64,000 nt of DNA. Source: Arthrobacter pascens. Its GTDB lineage: Bacteria > Actinomycetota > Actinomycetes > Actinomycetales > Micrococcaceae. Both the position numbers and the translations under genes were made by a program. Location: the NCBI RefSeq assembly GCF_030815585.1, contig NZ_JAUSWY010000001.1:1364001-1428000 (forward strand), read 5' to 3'. Below are positions 33,643 to 43,135 of the stretch, piece by piece; position 1 is the first letter of the stretch; every line of letters begins with the position of its first letter. The notes beneath the pieces are model-generated. The model was not told the origin of the DNA. It did no database searches and saw only the letters and a program-made list of their open reading frames with translations.

Positions 33643-33686
33643 AAAACAGCCCCTGGCTGGCGTTTCCGCTGGCCAGGGGCTGTTTT
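33643..33686. terminator. Bidirectional terminator (LGFP gene / tRNA-Lys)
   Basis: A perfect 15-bp stem (33643-33657 with 33672-33686) with AAAA/TTTT ends and a 14-base loop. It ends transcription of the LGFP gene on the plus strand and of tRNA-Lys on the minus strand. Confidence 0.85.
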
Positions 33687-33691
33687 CCTGT

Positions 33692-33767
33692 TGGTGCACC
33701 CCCCGGGACTTGAACCCGGAACCCATTGATTAAGAGTCAATTGCTCTGCCAATTGAGCTAGAGGTGC
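33692..33767 (-). tRNA. tRNA-Lys (anticodon CTT), CCA encoded
   Basis: Minus-strand cloverleaf: acceptor GCACCTC with GGGGTGC, D-arm TAGCTCAATTGGCAGAGC, anticodon loop CTCTTAA, T-arm CCGGGTTCAAGTCCCGG, discriminator A and CCA (33692-33694). Anticodon complement AAG is at 33732-33734. Confidence 0.95.
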
Positions 33768-33883
33768 ATCTGTTTGGTTTGATCTTTCGGGGCTTTTTCT
33801 TTCCCCGTTGATCTCCGCAACGACATGAAACTCTACACGAACTTCCCGCCCATGTGAAATCGAAGCGGCCGGTGCATCAAGCT

Positions 33884-35020
33884 TTATCCAGGAGGGGGCA
33901 GGGCCAGTACAAAATCAGGGTCTTGGTTGTTGCTGAGCAGCCAGATACGGCCATCCGGGGCCAGCACAACGTCCCGGATCCGGCCGTATTCCCGTGTGAA
34001 ATAGGCCACAGGGGTGCCCGCGTTTTCCCCATCCAAGGGAACCTTCCACAGACGCTGGCCACGCAGCGCCCCGAGATAGGCCGTGGATCCGACGATTTCC
34101 AGCCCGCTGGGCGAAGAGTCCGCCGTGGAGGGCCATACAACCTTCGCGTCGAGGAACCCGTCGCGGTGGGGTGCTCCAGTCACCGCAGGCCACCCGTAAT
34201 TGGCGCCTGGCAGGATCAGATTGAGTTCGTCGTTGACGTCGGGCCCGAATTCGCTGGCCCAGAACCTGCCCGCGCTGTCCCACGCCAGCCCTTGGACGTT
34301 GCGATGTCCAAGGCTGTAAACGGCGTTGCCGAAAGGGTTCCCGGGGGCTGGGTCCCCTTCGGGAGTCAGCCTCAGGATCTTGCCACCCAGGGCATTGGGG
34401 TCCTGCGGCTGTTCCCGGCGCGTTGAGTCGCCCGTTCCCACATAGAGGAATCCATCCGGGCCGAACCGGATCCTGCCGCCGTTGTGAATGGAAGCTTTGG
34501 GAATGCCGGTAAAAATTACGTCGGGATCGCCGAACATCAGCGACCCGTCAGGCTTCTCCTGAAGCTTCACCCGGGCAATCCGGTTGTCCTGCCTTGCGGT
34601 GAAGTACAGATACAGGTGGTTGTCTGTGGAGAAGGTGGGGGAGAGAGCGAGTCCGAGCAGGCCCCCTTCCCCTCCTGGTACAACATCAGGGACCCGGCCG
34701 ATGGTGGTTGGTCTGCCATTGCGGACCGCCTTCAGCAGCGCCGAGTCCCGTTCAGAGATGATGGCCGTTCCATCCGGGAGGAATACCGTGGCCCATGGAA
34801 CACTAAGTTGGAGGTCCAGCCGCTCCGCGACTGCCGGCTTTGAGCTGGTTCCCGTTCCAATGCTGGTGCTGTTGCCGGTGGGCAGCTCATTGCCGTCCCC
34901 CGTGCAGCCGGACAGCAGCAGTACCAAGCACGCCGTCCACAAGGCGGCGTGCCCGGATTGTGGAGGCGGACCCTCAGAGCCGGTTCCGCCTTGGGGCCCG
35001 GAACCCAGCAGCCTCCGCAT
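33884..35020 (-). CDS. PQQ-dependent sugar dehydrogenase family lipoprotein (sorbosone/glucose dehydrogenase type)
   Basis: 378 residues from ATG 35020. A hydrophobic segment ends in a lipobox, LLLSGC (Cys about 39). The six-bladed GSDH beta-propeller follows: VPWATVFLPDGTAIISER, GGEGGLLGLALSP, HNGGRIRFGPDGFLYVGTGD, GHRNVQGLAW, and ANYGWPAV. These are the conserved blocks of soluble aldose-sugar dehydrogenases, which use PQQ and calcium and act outside the membrane. The 5' end overlaps the sunset-domain gene by 47 bases, so translation may be coupled; ATG 35062 is an alternative start. Confidence 0.88.
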   Translation of the reverse strand: MRRLLGSGPQGGTGSEGPPPQSGHAALWTACLVLLLSGCTGDGNELPTGNSTSIGTGTSSKPAVAERLDLQLSVPWATVFLPDGTAIISERDSALLKAVRNGRPTTIGRVPDVVPGGEGGLLGLALSPTFSTDNHLYLYFTARQDNRIARVKLQEKPDGSLMFGDPDVIFTGIPKASIHNGGRIRFGPDGFLYVGTGDSTRREQPQDPNALGGKILRLTPEGDPAPGNPFGNAVYSLGHRNVQGLAWDSAGRFWASEFGPDVNDELNLILPGANYGWPAVTGAPHRDGFLDAKVVWPSTADSSPSGLEIVGSTAYLGALRGQRLWKVPLDGENAGTPVAYFTREYGRIRDVVLAPDGRIWLLSNNQDPDFVLALPPPG

Positions 35021-36137
35021 GTGCCGCCGATTCAAACCAGACCTCCGCCCGCGTCTGCTCATAATCCGGATGCCCCTCCTCGTAATAGACCATGGATCCG
35101 GCGTCGCCCTTCACCGTGTAGTCGGCCGGGCCGCTGCCGTCGGAGCCCGGCGACGCGGAGCCCTCGCCGTAGGGCTGATCCACAGCAAGGTGGCCGGCAG
35201 GTTCGGTACCAGTTCCGAATCCCGCATCATCCCTTTCGGGTTCCTCCATGTGGCTGGCCGCTGTTTCGACCGCCGCAGACGACTGGGTCCGGTCCAGGGT
35301 CTCCGCTACTGCAGCATCGTCCGGGACGTCAGGTTGCCGGTCAGCCCTGGCCTCGGCGGTACCATCGGCGAACGCTTCGGCGGAACCTCCGGCGAACCCG
35401 TCGGCGGACCCTTCGCCTGCAGCTGTTTCGGCGCCCGGGAGGGTGGGGGAATGCGGGCTGGTGTACTCCGCGTTATGGACAGGCCCTGGACCAGCCGTGG
35501 GCTCGCTGCTCGTTCCGACGGACGCGCCGGCCGGCGGATTGTCTTCACGCGGCACTGCCATGGATCCGCCGGCTTCGGACCACTGGGTCTCCCACTCGGC
35601 CGCATCCTCCTGCACACGCCCGTCTTCCTGCACACGCCCGTCTTCCTGCACACGCCCGCCTTCCTGAGCGGGCTCGTCATCCGGGGCCAGGCTGCTGGTT
35701 CCGGTTTCGGTCTCATGCTCGGAGGGAGCGCTGCTCCCGCTCTCAACGGCCCCGCTACGGGAATTCGAAAGGGGGGCCGCCTCGGAAGGCCCGACGGCGT
35801 CGGCGCCCGCCGCCCGCTGGGCCGGGCCGGCTGTCCCACCGGTAGCTGCGCCGGACACTTCTGGGGTCTCATCCGCCGTCGTCGGGGGTACCGGCTCGGC
35901 GGCCCGTCCGAAGCCTGCCGCGCTGGGGATTCCGGCGGTTGCTGCGGCCTCGGCAGAGGCTGCGGCGCTGCCGCCTGCCAGGGCCCCGTCAGCCCGTATT
36001 GTGCCGGTACCATCGGACGAGCCAGCCCGGTCCTGGCCTGCAGAGCCGCCGGTCCCGGCGGAATTGCTGCGGTTGAGCAGCCACCAGACAACACCGACTA
36101 TCAGCACGATGACAATAATCCAGAAGACAAAATCCAT
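34974..36137 (-). CDS. Sunset-domain membrane protein
   Basis: 387 residues from ATG 36137 (AAGGG about seven bases upstream). One N-terminal transmembrane segment, FVFWIIVIVLIVGVVWWLL, is followed by a very long Ala/Gly/Ser/Glu/Asp-rich, probably disordered region (about 25-340). The short C-terminal domain YTVKGDAGSMVYYEEGHPDY...EVWFESAAHAEAAGFRAPRR is the 'sunset' domain. The domain is of unknown function and is found in many actinobacterial proteins. The disordered part holds a perfect hexapeptide repeat, QEDGRV, coded by 18-bp DNA repeats. Confidence 0.8.
   Translation of the reverse strand: MDFVFWIIVIVLIVGVVWWLLNRSNSAGTGGSAGQDRAGSSDGTGTIRADGALAGGSAAASAEAAATAGIPSAAGFGRAAEPVPPTTADETPEVSGAATGGTAGPAQRAAGADAVGPSEAAPLSNSRSGAVESGSSAPSEHETETGTSSLAPDDEPAQEGGRVQEDGRVQEDGRVQEDAAEWETQWSEAGGSMAVPREDNPPAGASVGTSSEPTAGPGPVHNAEYTSPHSPTLPGAETAAGEGSADGFAGGSAEAFADGTAEARADRQPDVPDDAAVAETLDRTQSSAAVETAASHMEEPERDDAGFGTGTEPAGHLAVDQPYGEGSASPGSDGSGPADYTVKGDAGSMVYYEEGHPDYEQTRAEVWFESAAHAEAAGFRAPRRNRL
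35608..35667. repeat. 18-bp tandem repeat within the sunset-domain gene
   Basis: 3.3 copies of an 18-bp unit (35608-35625, 35626-35643, 35644-35661 with one change, then a partial copy). They encode QEDGRV units in the disordered region. Units of 18 bp keep the frame if the copy number changes. Confidence 0.85.
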
Positions 36138-36294
36138 AACAGAGCCCTTCGGTCCGGATGGCAAGGTTGCCGTTCACTGACGGTACGTCGGCGTGAACGG
36201 GACTGTCTAGGTTTGTGTCCCGGCGCCCAGACTCGGCCTGAGCAGCAGTGATGCCAACGCAGGAGCCGTTTCCGAAGAACACTCTGCCGTAACG

Positions 36295-36300
36295 TAGCCT
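36295..36300 (+). promoter_or_regulatory. -10 element, leaderless lysR-type gene
   Basis: TAGCCT six bases before ATG 36307 and no ribosome-binding site between. Confidence 0.35.
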
Positions 36301-36306
36301 CTCTAC

Positions 36307-37233
36307 ATGGACTTCAAGCGGCTGCGGATCCTGCGCGAACTTGCCGACCGGGGCACGGTGGGGGCCACCGCCGAAGCCATGCATGTCACTCCATCGGCCG
36401 TCTCCCAGCAGCTCAAAACGCTGCAGGAGGAGCTTGGCGTGGTCCTTGTGGAGAAATCGGGCAGGGGAGTTCGGCTGACGGAGGCCGGCCAGGCAATGGC
36501 CTCCGCTGCGGCGGACGTATCCACGGCGATGGCCCGGGCGGAGGCAACAATCGACGCCTACCGCCACGGCTGGCAGGCCCATGTCAGGGCAGCCTTTTTC
36601 CCCAGCGCGGCCGAGATGTTCCTCCCCGGTCTCCTGCACCGTGTCAAAACCATCGGAGGCCTGCACTTTGAGGCCCATTTTGAGGATCCCGGCATCGCCG
36701 GTTTCGCCGGGCTGGCGTCGGACTACGACATTGTCCTGGCACACAGCGTGGATGGGCCGGAGGTATTTTCCAGCCACGGGCTGGTGGTGGTTCCACTGCT
36801 CAACGAGCCGCTCGATGTCGCCATGCAGGCCGGTCATGCGCTGGCGGCGAAATCCCGCCTGACGGCCCGGGATGTGGTTGGGTATCCCTGGATGGGCGTC
36901 CCGGACGGCTTCCCCTTCGACGCCGTCCTGCGCCAGATCGAAAAGCAGGCAGGTTCCGCGGCGGTGAGGGCTCAGTTGTTTCCCGACCTCCGGGTCCTTG
37001 AAGCGCTGGTGAGTTCGGGCCACGGGCTGTCCCTGCTGCCGCGGTACACGGCGGCGGCCAATCAGGGCAAGGGCTTTGTGCTCCGCCCACTGGTGGGCGT
37101 GACAGCCCGGCGCAGCATCGTGGCGCTGGCCCGTCCTGACATCGCTGCCCGGACCACAGTCCGGGAGGTGCTGGACATGCTCAGGCTTGAAGCCGAGACC
37201 GTCGCAGCTGGCCTCGCACCGCGTGATTCCTGA
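36307..37233 (+). CDS. LysR family transcriptional regulator
   Basis: 308 residues. The N-terminal helix-turn-helix (ILRELADRGTVGATAEAMHVTPSAVSQQ in pieces) is followed by KTLQEELGVVLVEKSGRGVRLTEAG and a periplasmic-binding-protein-like effector domain. ATG 36307 is six bases after a TAGCCT hexamer. It is divergent from the sunset-domain gene and 140 bp upstream of ilvD on the same strand. LysR regulators often act on a divergent neighbour; whether it controls ilvD or the PQQ dehydrogenase operon cannot be told. Confidence 0.88.
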   Translation: MDFKRLRILRELADRGTVGATAEAMHVTPSAVSQQLKTLQEELGVVLVEKSGRGVRLTEAGQAMASAAADVSTAMARAEATIDAYRHGWQAHVRAAFFPSAAEMFLPGLLHRVKTIGGLHFEAHFEDPGIAGFAGLASDYDIVLAHSVDGPEVFSSHGLVVVPLLNEPLDVAMQAGHALAAKSRLTARDVVGYPWMGVPDGFPFDAVLRQIEKQAGSAAVRAQLFPDLRVLEALVSSGHGLSLLPRYTAAANQGKGFVLRPLVGVTARRSIVALARPDIAARTTVREVLDMLRLEAETVAAGLAPRDS

Positions 37234-37287
37234 CACGTCCTTGCCGCCCAGCAGCCCCTCATCTCATCATTCGAGACGAGAGTCCAC

Positions 37288-37302
37288 TATTCGATCGAAA
37301 TA
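37288..37302. promoter_or_regulatory. Palindrome upstream of ilvD
   Basis: TTCGATCGAA (37290-37299) is a perfect 10-bp palindrome within AT-rich flanks, about 75 bp before ilvD. It could be an operator, perhaps for the LysR protein just upstream, but this is weak. Confidence 0.25.
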
Positions 37303-37359
37303 TTCCCGAAAATGGGCTTAACGGACGGTTCCGGGTCGTTGGCCTCCTGATCGGAGTCA

Positions 37360-37365
37360 TAGACT
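37360..37365 (+). promoter_or_regulatory. -10 element, leaderless ilvD
   Basis: TAGACT seven bases before ATG 37373. The short gap leaves no room for a ribosome-binding site. Confidence 0.45.
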
Positions 37366-37372
37366 TTGACCC

Positions 37373-39094
37373 ATGAGTGAGGACACCCAGATCGCGACCG
37401 AGAACAAGCCTGACATCAAGCCCCGCAGCCGGGTGGTCACCGACGGAATCCACGCAGCGCCCGCGCGCGGCATGTTCCGGGCGGTCGGTATGGGGGATGA
37501 CGACTTTGCAAAACCCCAGATCGGCGTCGCGAGCTCCTGGAACGAAATCACTCCCTGCAACCTTTCCCTGAACAGGCTCGCCCAAGGAGCCAAGGAAGGT
37601 GTCCACGCCGGCGGTGGCTTCCCCATGCAGTTCGGCACCATCTCCGTCTCCGACGGCATCTCCATGGGCCACGAGGGCATGCACTTCTCGCTGGTTTCCC
37701 GCGAAGTCATCGCCGATTCCGTGGAAACCGTCATGCAGGCCGAGCGGATCGACGGCTCCGTGCTCCTGGCCGGTTGCGACAAGTCGCTCCCGGGCATGCT
37801 CATGGCCGCGGCCCGCCTGGACCTTGCAAGCGTGTTCCTGTACGCCGGCTCCATCATGCCGGGTTGGGTCAAGCTCGAGGACGGCTCCGAAAAGGAAGTC
37901 ACCCTTATTGACGCCTTCGAGGCCGTCGGCGCGTGCGCCGCAGGCAAGATGAGCCTCGGGGACCTTGAGCGAATTGAAAAAGCCATCTGCCCCGGCGAAG
38001 GCGCCTGCGGCGGCATGTACACGGCCAACACCATGGCGTGCATCGGCGAGGCCCTGGGCATGTCCCTGCCGGGCTCCGCCGCTCCGCCCTCGGCAGACCG
38101 CCGTCGTGATGAGTTCGCCCGCAAGTCCGGCGAGGCAGTGGTCAACCTGCTCCGTCTCGGCATCACGGCCCGCGACATCATGACCAAGAAGGCCTTTGAG
38201 AATGCCATCGCCGTCACCATGGCCTTCGGCGGCTCCACCAACGCTGTGCTGCACCTGCTGGCGATCGCCCGCGAGGCCGAGGTGGAACTGACTCTGGATG
38301 ACTTCAACCGCATCGGCGACACGATCCCGCACCTGGGCGACCTGAAGCCGTTCGGCCGTTACGTGATGACCGACGTCGACAAGATCGGCGGCGTGCCGGT
38401 CATCATGAAGGCGCTGCTCGACGCAGGACTATTGCACGGCGACTGCCTCACCGTCACCGGCAAGACCCTGGCGGAAAACCTTGCGTCCATCAATCCGCCG
38501 GACCTCGACGGCAAAATCCTGCGTGCGCTGGACAACCCGATCCACAAGACCGGAGGAATCACCATCCTCCACGGCTCCATGGCGCCCGAAGGCGCCGTCG
38601 TCAAGAGCGCAGGCTTTGACGCCGATGTTTTCGAAGGCACCGCACGCGTGTTCGAACGCGAGCAGGGGGCCCTGGATGCGCTGGACAACGGCGAGATCAA
38701 CAAGGGCGATGTTGTGGTCATCCGCTACGAAGGCCCCAAAGGCGGCCCTGGTATGCGCGAGATGCTGGCGATCACCGGCGCCATCAAGGGCGCCGGTCTG
38801 GGCAAAGACGTCCTTCTCCTCACCGACGGGCGGTTCTCCGGAGGCACCACCGGACTTTGTATCGGCCACGTTGCACCGGAAGCGGTCGACGGCGGCCCCA
38901 TCGCCTTCGTCAAGGACGGTGACCGTATCCGTGTTGACATCGCGGCCCGGAGCTTCGACCTGCTGGTCGATGAAGCGGAACTCGAAGCCCGCAAGGTCGG
39001 CTGGGAGCCGCTGCCGGCCAAGTTCACCAAGGGCGTGCTCGCAAAGTACGCCAAGCTGGTGCACAGCGCCTCAACTGGTGCGTACTGCGGGTAG
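37373..39094 (+). CDS. ilvD: Dihydroxy-acid dehydratase
   Basis: 573 residues. It dehydrates 2,3-dihydroxy-isovalerate and -methylvalerate to the 2-oxo acids, the third step of valine/isoleucine synthesis. The Fe-S cluster cysteines are in [14 protein letters not shown] and [16 protein letters not shown]. The C-terminal [20 protein letters not shown] is diagnostic. A -10 hexamer seven bases before the ATG suggests a leaderless mRNA. It lies just upstream of ilvBNC but is separated by a palindromic repeat and an attenuator, so it is probably its own unit. Confidence 0.97.
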   Translation: MSEDTQIATENKPDIKPRSRVVTDGIHAAPARGMFRAVGMGDDDFAKPQIGVASSWNEITPCNLSLNRLAQGAKEGVHAGGGFPMQFGTISVSDGISMGHEGMHFSLVSREVIADSVETVMQAERIDGSVLLAGCDKSLPGMLMAAARLDLASVFLYAGSIMPGWVKLEDGSEKEVTLIDAFEAVGACAAGKMSLGDLERIEKAICPGEGACGGMYTANTMACIGEALGMSLPGSAAPPSADRRRDEFARKSGEAVVNLLRLGITARDIMTKKAFENAIAVTMAFGGSTNAVLHLLAIAREAEVELTLDDFNRIGDTIPHLGDLKPFGRYVMTDVDKIGGVPVIMKALLDAGLLHGDCLTVTGKTLAENLASINPPDLDGKILRALDNPIHKTGGITILHGSMAPEGAVVKSAGFDADVFEGTARVFEREQGALDALDNGEINKGDVVVIRYEGPKGGPGMREMLAITGAIKGAGLGKDVLLLTDGRFSGGTTGLCIGHVAPEAVDGGPIAFVKDGDRIRVDIAARSFDLLVDEAELEARKVGWEPLPAKFTKGVLAKYAKLVHSASTGAYCG

Positions 39095-39113
39095 CACCGC
39101 AGCCGGTGGCTGA

Positions 39114-39179
39114 CCCAACTGACTCGCAGATAACGTCGTCAAAAGCCCTTTTGGGTGCGTTTACTGCTAGTCAGTTGGG
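39114..39179. repeat. Palindromic intergenic repeat, family 1, copy B
   Basis: A 66-bp imperfect palindrome from CCCAACTGACT to AGTCAGTTGGG with inner GCAGATAACGTCG and an AAAAGCCC/GGGT centre. Same ends and inner words as 7049-7115. It lies 20 bp after ilvD and may act as its terminator. Confidence 0.7.
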
Positions 39180-39195
39180 GGAGGCTACCAATTGG

Positions 39196-39211
39196 TGGAC
39201 AATGATGTCCA
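39196..39211. promoter_or_regulatory. Palindrome in the ilvB promoter region
   Basis: TGGACA-ATGA-TGTCCA, perfect 6-bp arms, 62 bp before the leader peptide. A TTGACA hexamer follows at 39237-39242, so the palindrome is in the right place for an operator of the ilvBNC promoter. Confidence 0.35.
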
Positions 39212-39272
39212 TATGGTGAGATCGCGTTGTGCTTCGTTGACACGCATCTTGCTTAGAGGGAAAACTGAACGC

Positions 39273-39344
39273 ATGATCGCTTTCGTTACCAGCCGCGCCG
39301 CTGCAGATGCAGTCGTCGTCCTTACCAGGCGCGTGGCTCAATAG
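39273..39344 (+). CDS. ilvB leader peptide
   Basis: 23 residues, MIAFVTSRAAADAVVVLTRR then VAQ. Seven residues are Ile, Val or Leu, including the block Val-Val-Val-Leu (39312-39323). It is followed directly by mutually exclusive hairpins and a terminator, the standard layout of a transcription attenuator. Starved ribosomes would stall at the valine codons and favour read-through into ilvB. Related leaders are known for corynebacterial ilvBNC. Confidence 0.8.
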   Translation: MIAFVTSRAAADAVVVLTRRVAQ

Positions 39345-39412
39345 CCCGACTGGTAACGAACCGTCACGCGCAAACCCCTCGAAGAGCCGCCAGGCTGAGG
39401 GGTTTTTTTATT
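39285..39412 (+). promoter_or_regulatory. ilvBNC attenuator with terminator
   Basis: Terminator stem AAACCCCTC (39372-39380) with GAGGGGTTT (39397-39405), ending in seven T. Upstream, CTGGTAA (39350-39356) can pair with either of two TTACCAG copies (39286-39292 inside the early leader codons, 39322-39328 just after the Val codons). GCGCGTG (39329-39335) pairs with CACGCGC (39365-39371) directly before the terminator stem. These alternatives fit ribosome-position-dependent antitermination. Confidence 0.75.
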
Positions 39413-39455
39413 TCCCGCAGTTCCAAAAAACAGATGATCCACAAGGAAGAGTCCG

Positions 39456-41363
39456 ATGAGCAAAGGATCGCCGATCAGCCCCTCGCTGATGGCTACTAAG
39501 TCCGCTGGAGCCCCCAAGGCTCCGGAACGCGCCGACCGATCGGCTGACCATGCCGCCGTCGTCGCTGATCTTGCTGCTGTCTCTCCTGTCCTTGGGCCGA
39601 ACAACGTTGTACCCCCAACGGTGATGACCGGCTCAGAAGCTATTGTCCGCTCGCTCGAAGAACTCGGCGTCGACGATATTTTTGGTTTGCCCGGTGGCGC
39701 GATCCTGCCTACCTACGACCCCTTGATGGCCTCCAGCATGAATCACGTCCTGGTCCGTCACGAACAGGGAGCCGGCCACGCCGCGCAAGGCTATGCCATG
39801 GTTACCGGCCGGGTGGGCGTGTGTATCGCCACCTCCGGCCCCGGTGCCACCAACCTCGTTACCGCCATCATGGATGCCCACATGGACTCCGTGCCGCTGG
39901 TGGCCATCACCGGCCAGGTGTCCAGCGGCGTGATCGGCACTGACGCATTCCAGGAAGCGGACATTGTCGGCATCACCATGCCGATCACCAAGCATTCCTT
40001 CCTGGTCACCGACGCCAACGAGATCCCGCATGTGATGGCCGAGGCGTTCCACCTGGCATCCACGGGCCGGCCCGGTCCGGTGCTGGTTGACGTTGCCAAG
40101 GACGCCCAGCAGGGGCAGATGACCTTCTCCTGGCCGCCCAAGATAGACCTTCCGGGCTACCGCCCCGTGACGCGGGGGCACAACAAGCAGGTCCGCGAAG
40201 CGGCGAAGCTGATCGCGGCCGCCAGCAAGCCGGTGCTGTACGTCGGCGGCGGCGTGGTGAAGGCGCACGCCTCTGCCGAGCTCCGCGAGCTGGCGGAACT
40301 GACCGGAGCGCCGGTGGTCACCACACTGATGGCCCGCGGTGTGTTCCCCGATTCGCACCCGCAGCACGTGGGCATGCCGGGCATGCACGGCACGGTGTCG
40401 GCTGTTACGGCGCTGCAGCAGTCCGACCTCCTCATCACCCTCGGCGCGCGCTTTGACGACAGGGTCACAGGCATCCTGAAAAGCTTCGCTCCGCACGCCA
40501 AGGTCATCCATGCGGACATTGATCCCGCCGAGATCTCCAAGAACCGTACGGCCGATGTGCCCATCGTGGGATCGGTCAAGGAGATCATTCCCGAGCTCAC
40601 CGAGGCGGTGCGCACCCAGTTTGATACCTCCGGCACCCCGGATCTCACCACATGGTGGGCTTTCCTGAACAACCTCAAGGAAACCTACCCGCTGGGCTGG
40701 ACGGAGCCCGACGACGGACTCAGCGCACCGCAGCGCGTCATCGAACGGATCGGTGCCCTGACCGGACCCGAGGGGATCTATGTTGCCGGCGTCGGCCAGC
40801 ACCAGATGTGGGCTGCTCAGTTCATCAAGTACGAGCGCCCGCATGCCTGGCTGAACTCCGGCGGGGCAGGCACCATGGGCTATGCCGTACCCGCTGCCAT
40901 GGGCGCCAAGGTAGGGGAGCCCGACCGGGTGGTCTGGGCGATCGACGGCGACGGCTGCTTCCAGATGACCAACCAGGAACTCGCCACCTGCGCCATCAAC
41001 AAGATTCCCATCAAGGTTGCCATCATCAATAACTCCTCGCTGGGCATGGTCCGGCAGTGGCAGACCCTCTTCTATGAGGGCCGCTACTCCAACACGGACC
41101 TGAACACCGGCCACAACACCGTCCGCATCCCGGACTTCGTGAAGCTGGCCGACGCCTACGGCTGCGCCTCGTTCCGCTGCGAACGCGACGAGGACATCGA
41201 TGCGACCATCCAGAAGGCCCTTGAAATCAACGACCGACCCGTGGTCGTCGATTTTGTGGTGAGCCCCAACTCCATGGTGTGGCCAATGGTGCCCGCTGGC
41301 GTGAGCAACGACCAGATCCAGGTTGCCCGCAACATGACCCCGGAATGGGAAGAGGAGGACTGA
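39456..41363 (+). CDS. ilvB: Acetolactate synthase, large (catalytic) subunit
   Basis: 635 residues with about 45 extra N-terminal residues. It condenses pyruvate to acetolactate, or pyruvate plus 2-oxobutyrate to acetohydroxybutyrate, using TPP and FAD. Conserved blocks are [15 protein letters not shown], the TPP-contacting glutamate in [29 protein letters not shown] and [23 protein letters not shown] precedes ATG 39456. It is controlled by the upstream attenuator. ilvN starts three bases after its stop. Confidence 0.97.
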   Translation: MSKGSPISPSLMATKSAGAPKAPERADRSADHAAVVADLAAVSPVLGPNNVVPPTVMTGSEAIVRSLEELGVDDIFGLPGGAILPTYDPLMASSMNHVLVRHEQGAGHAAQGYAMVTGRVGVCIATSGPGATNLVTAIMDAHMDSVPLVAITGQVSSGVIGTDAFQEADIVGITMPITKHSFLVTDANEIPHVMAEAFHLASTGRPGPVLVDVAKDAQQGQMTFSWPPKIDLPGYRPVTRGHNKQVREAAKLIAAASKPVLYVGGGVVKAHASAELRELAELTGAPVVTTLMARGVFPDSHPQHVGMPGMHGTVSAVTALQQSDLLITLGARFDDRVTGILKSFAPHAKVIHADIDPAEISKNRTADVPIVGSVKEIIPELTEAVRTQFDTSGTPDLTTWWAFLNNLKETYPLGWTEPDDGLSAPQRVIERIGALTGPEGIYVAGVGQHQMWAAQFIKYERPHAWLNSGGAGTMGYAVPAAMGAKVGEPDRVVWAIDGDGCFQMTNQELATCAINKIPIKVAIINNSSLGMVRQWQTLFYEGRYSNTDLNTGHNTVRIPDFVKLADAYGCASFRCERDEDIDATIQKALEINDRPVVVDFVVSPNSMVWPMVPAGVSNDQIQVARNMTPEWEEED

Positions 41364-41365
41364 TC

Positions 41366-41878
41366 ATGAGCCGCCACACACTGTCCGTTCTGGTCGAAGA
41401 CAAACCCGGTGTATTGACCCGCGTTGCGAGCCTTTTTGCGCGCCGTGCCTTTAACATCAACTCCCTGGCTGTCGGACCGACGGAAGTTCCGGGCATGTCC
41501 CGGATGACCGTCGTCGTCGACGCCGACGGTGATCTCATTGAACAGATCACCAAGCAGCTCAACAAACTGGTCAACGTGATCAAGATTGTTGAGCTGACCT
41601 CCGAATCTTCCGTACAGCGCGACCACATCCTGGTCAAGGTACGTGCGGATGCCGCAACTCGTCTGCAGGTGACCCAGGCCGCAGACCTGTTCCGAGCTTC
41701 AGTGGTTGACGTCTCCACAGACTCCGTTGTCATTGAAGCAACAGGCCATCCCGAAAAGCTCACTGCGCTGCTCTCAGTGCTGGAGCCCTTCGGCATCCGC
41801 GAAATTGTGCAGTCCGGCACCTTGGCCGTTGGACGGGGATCCCGCTCCATGAGTGACAGGGCCCTACGCTCGGCGTAA
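41366..41878 (+). CDS. ilvN: Acetolactate synthase, small (regulatory) subunit
   Basis: 170 residues. An N-terminal ACT domain (HTLSVLVEDKPGVLTRVASLFARR, then FNINSLAVG) binds valine for feedback inhibition of IlvB. The C-terminal ALS_ss_C domain follows (ELTSESSVQRDHILVKV). ATG 41366 is preceded by GAGGAGGAC. Second gene of ilvBNC. Confidence 0.97.
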   Translation: MSRHTLSVLVEDKPGVLTRVASLFARRAFNINSLAVGPTEVPGMSRMTVVVDADGDLIEQITKQLNKLVNVIKIVELTSESSVQRDHILVKVRADAATRLQVTQAADLFRASVVDVSTDSVVIEATGHPEKLTALLSVLEPFGIREIVQSGTLAVGRGSRSMSDRALRSA

Positions 41879-43012
<1,134 letters not shown>

Positions 43013-43046
43013 GCCATGCTTTTCACCTAGCCCAGGCACCGGAAAT

Positions 43047-43084
43047 GGCCGGGTTCACACTTCACAATGTGGGCCCGGCCTTTC
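43047..43084 (+). terminator. Terminator after ilvC
   Basis: Stem built on GGCCGGG and CCCGGCC with an inner CACA/TGTG pairing, followed by TTT. It separates ilvBNC from serA. Confidence 0.65.
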
Positions 43085-43135
43085 CGTCGGCCTAGACTTG
43101 TTCCATCCCCAGGACTGCAACGCAGAGGATCAGCC

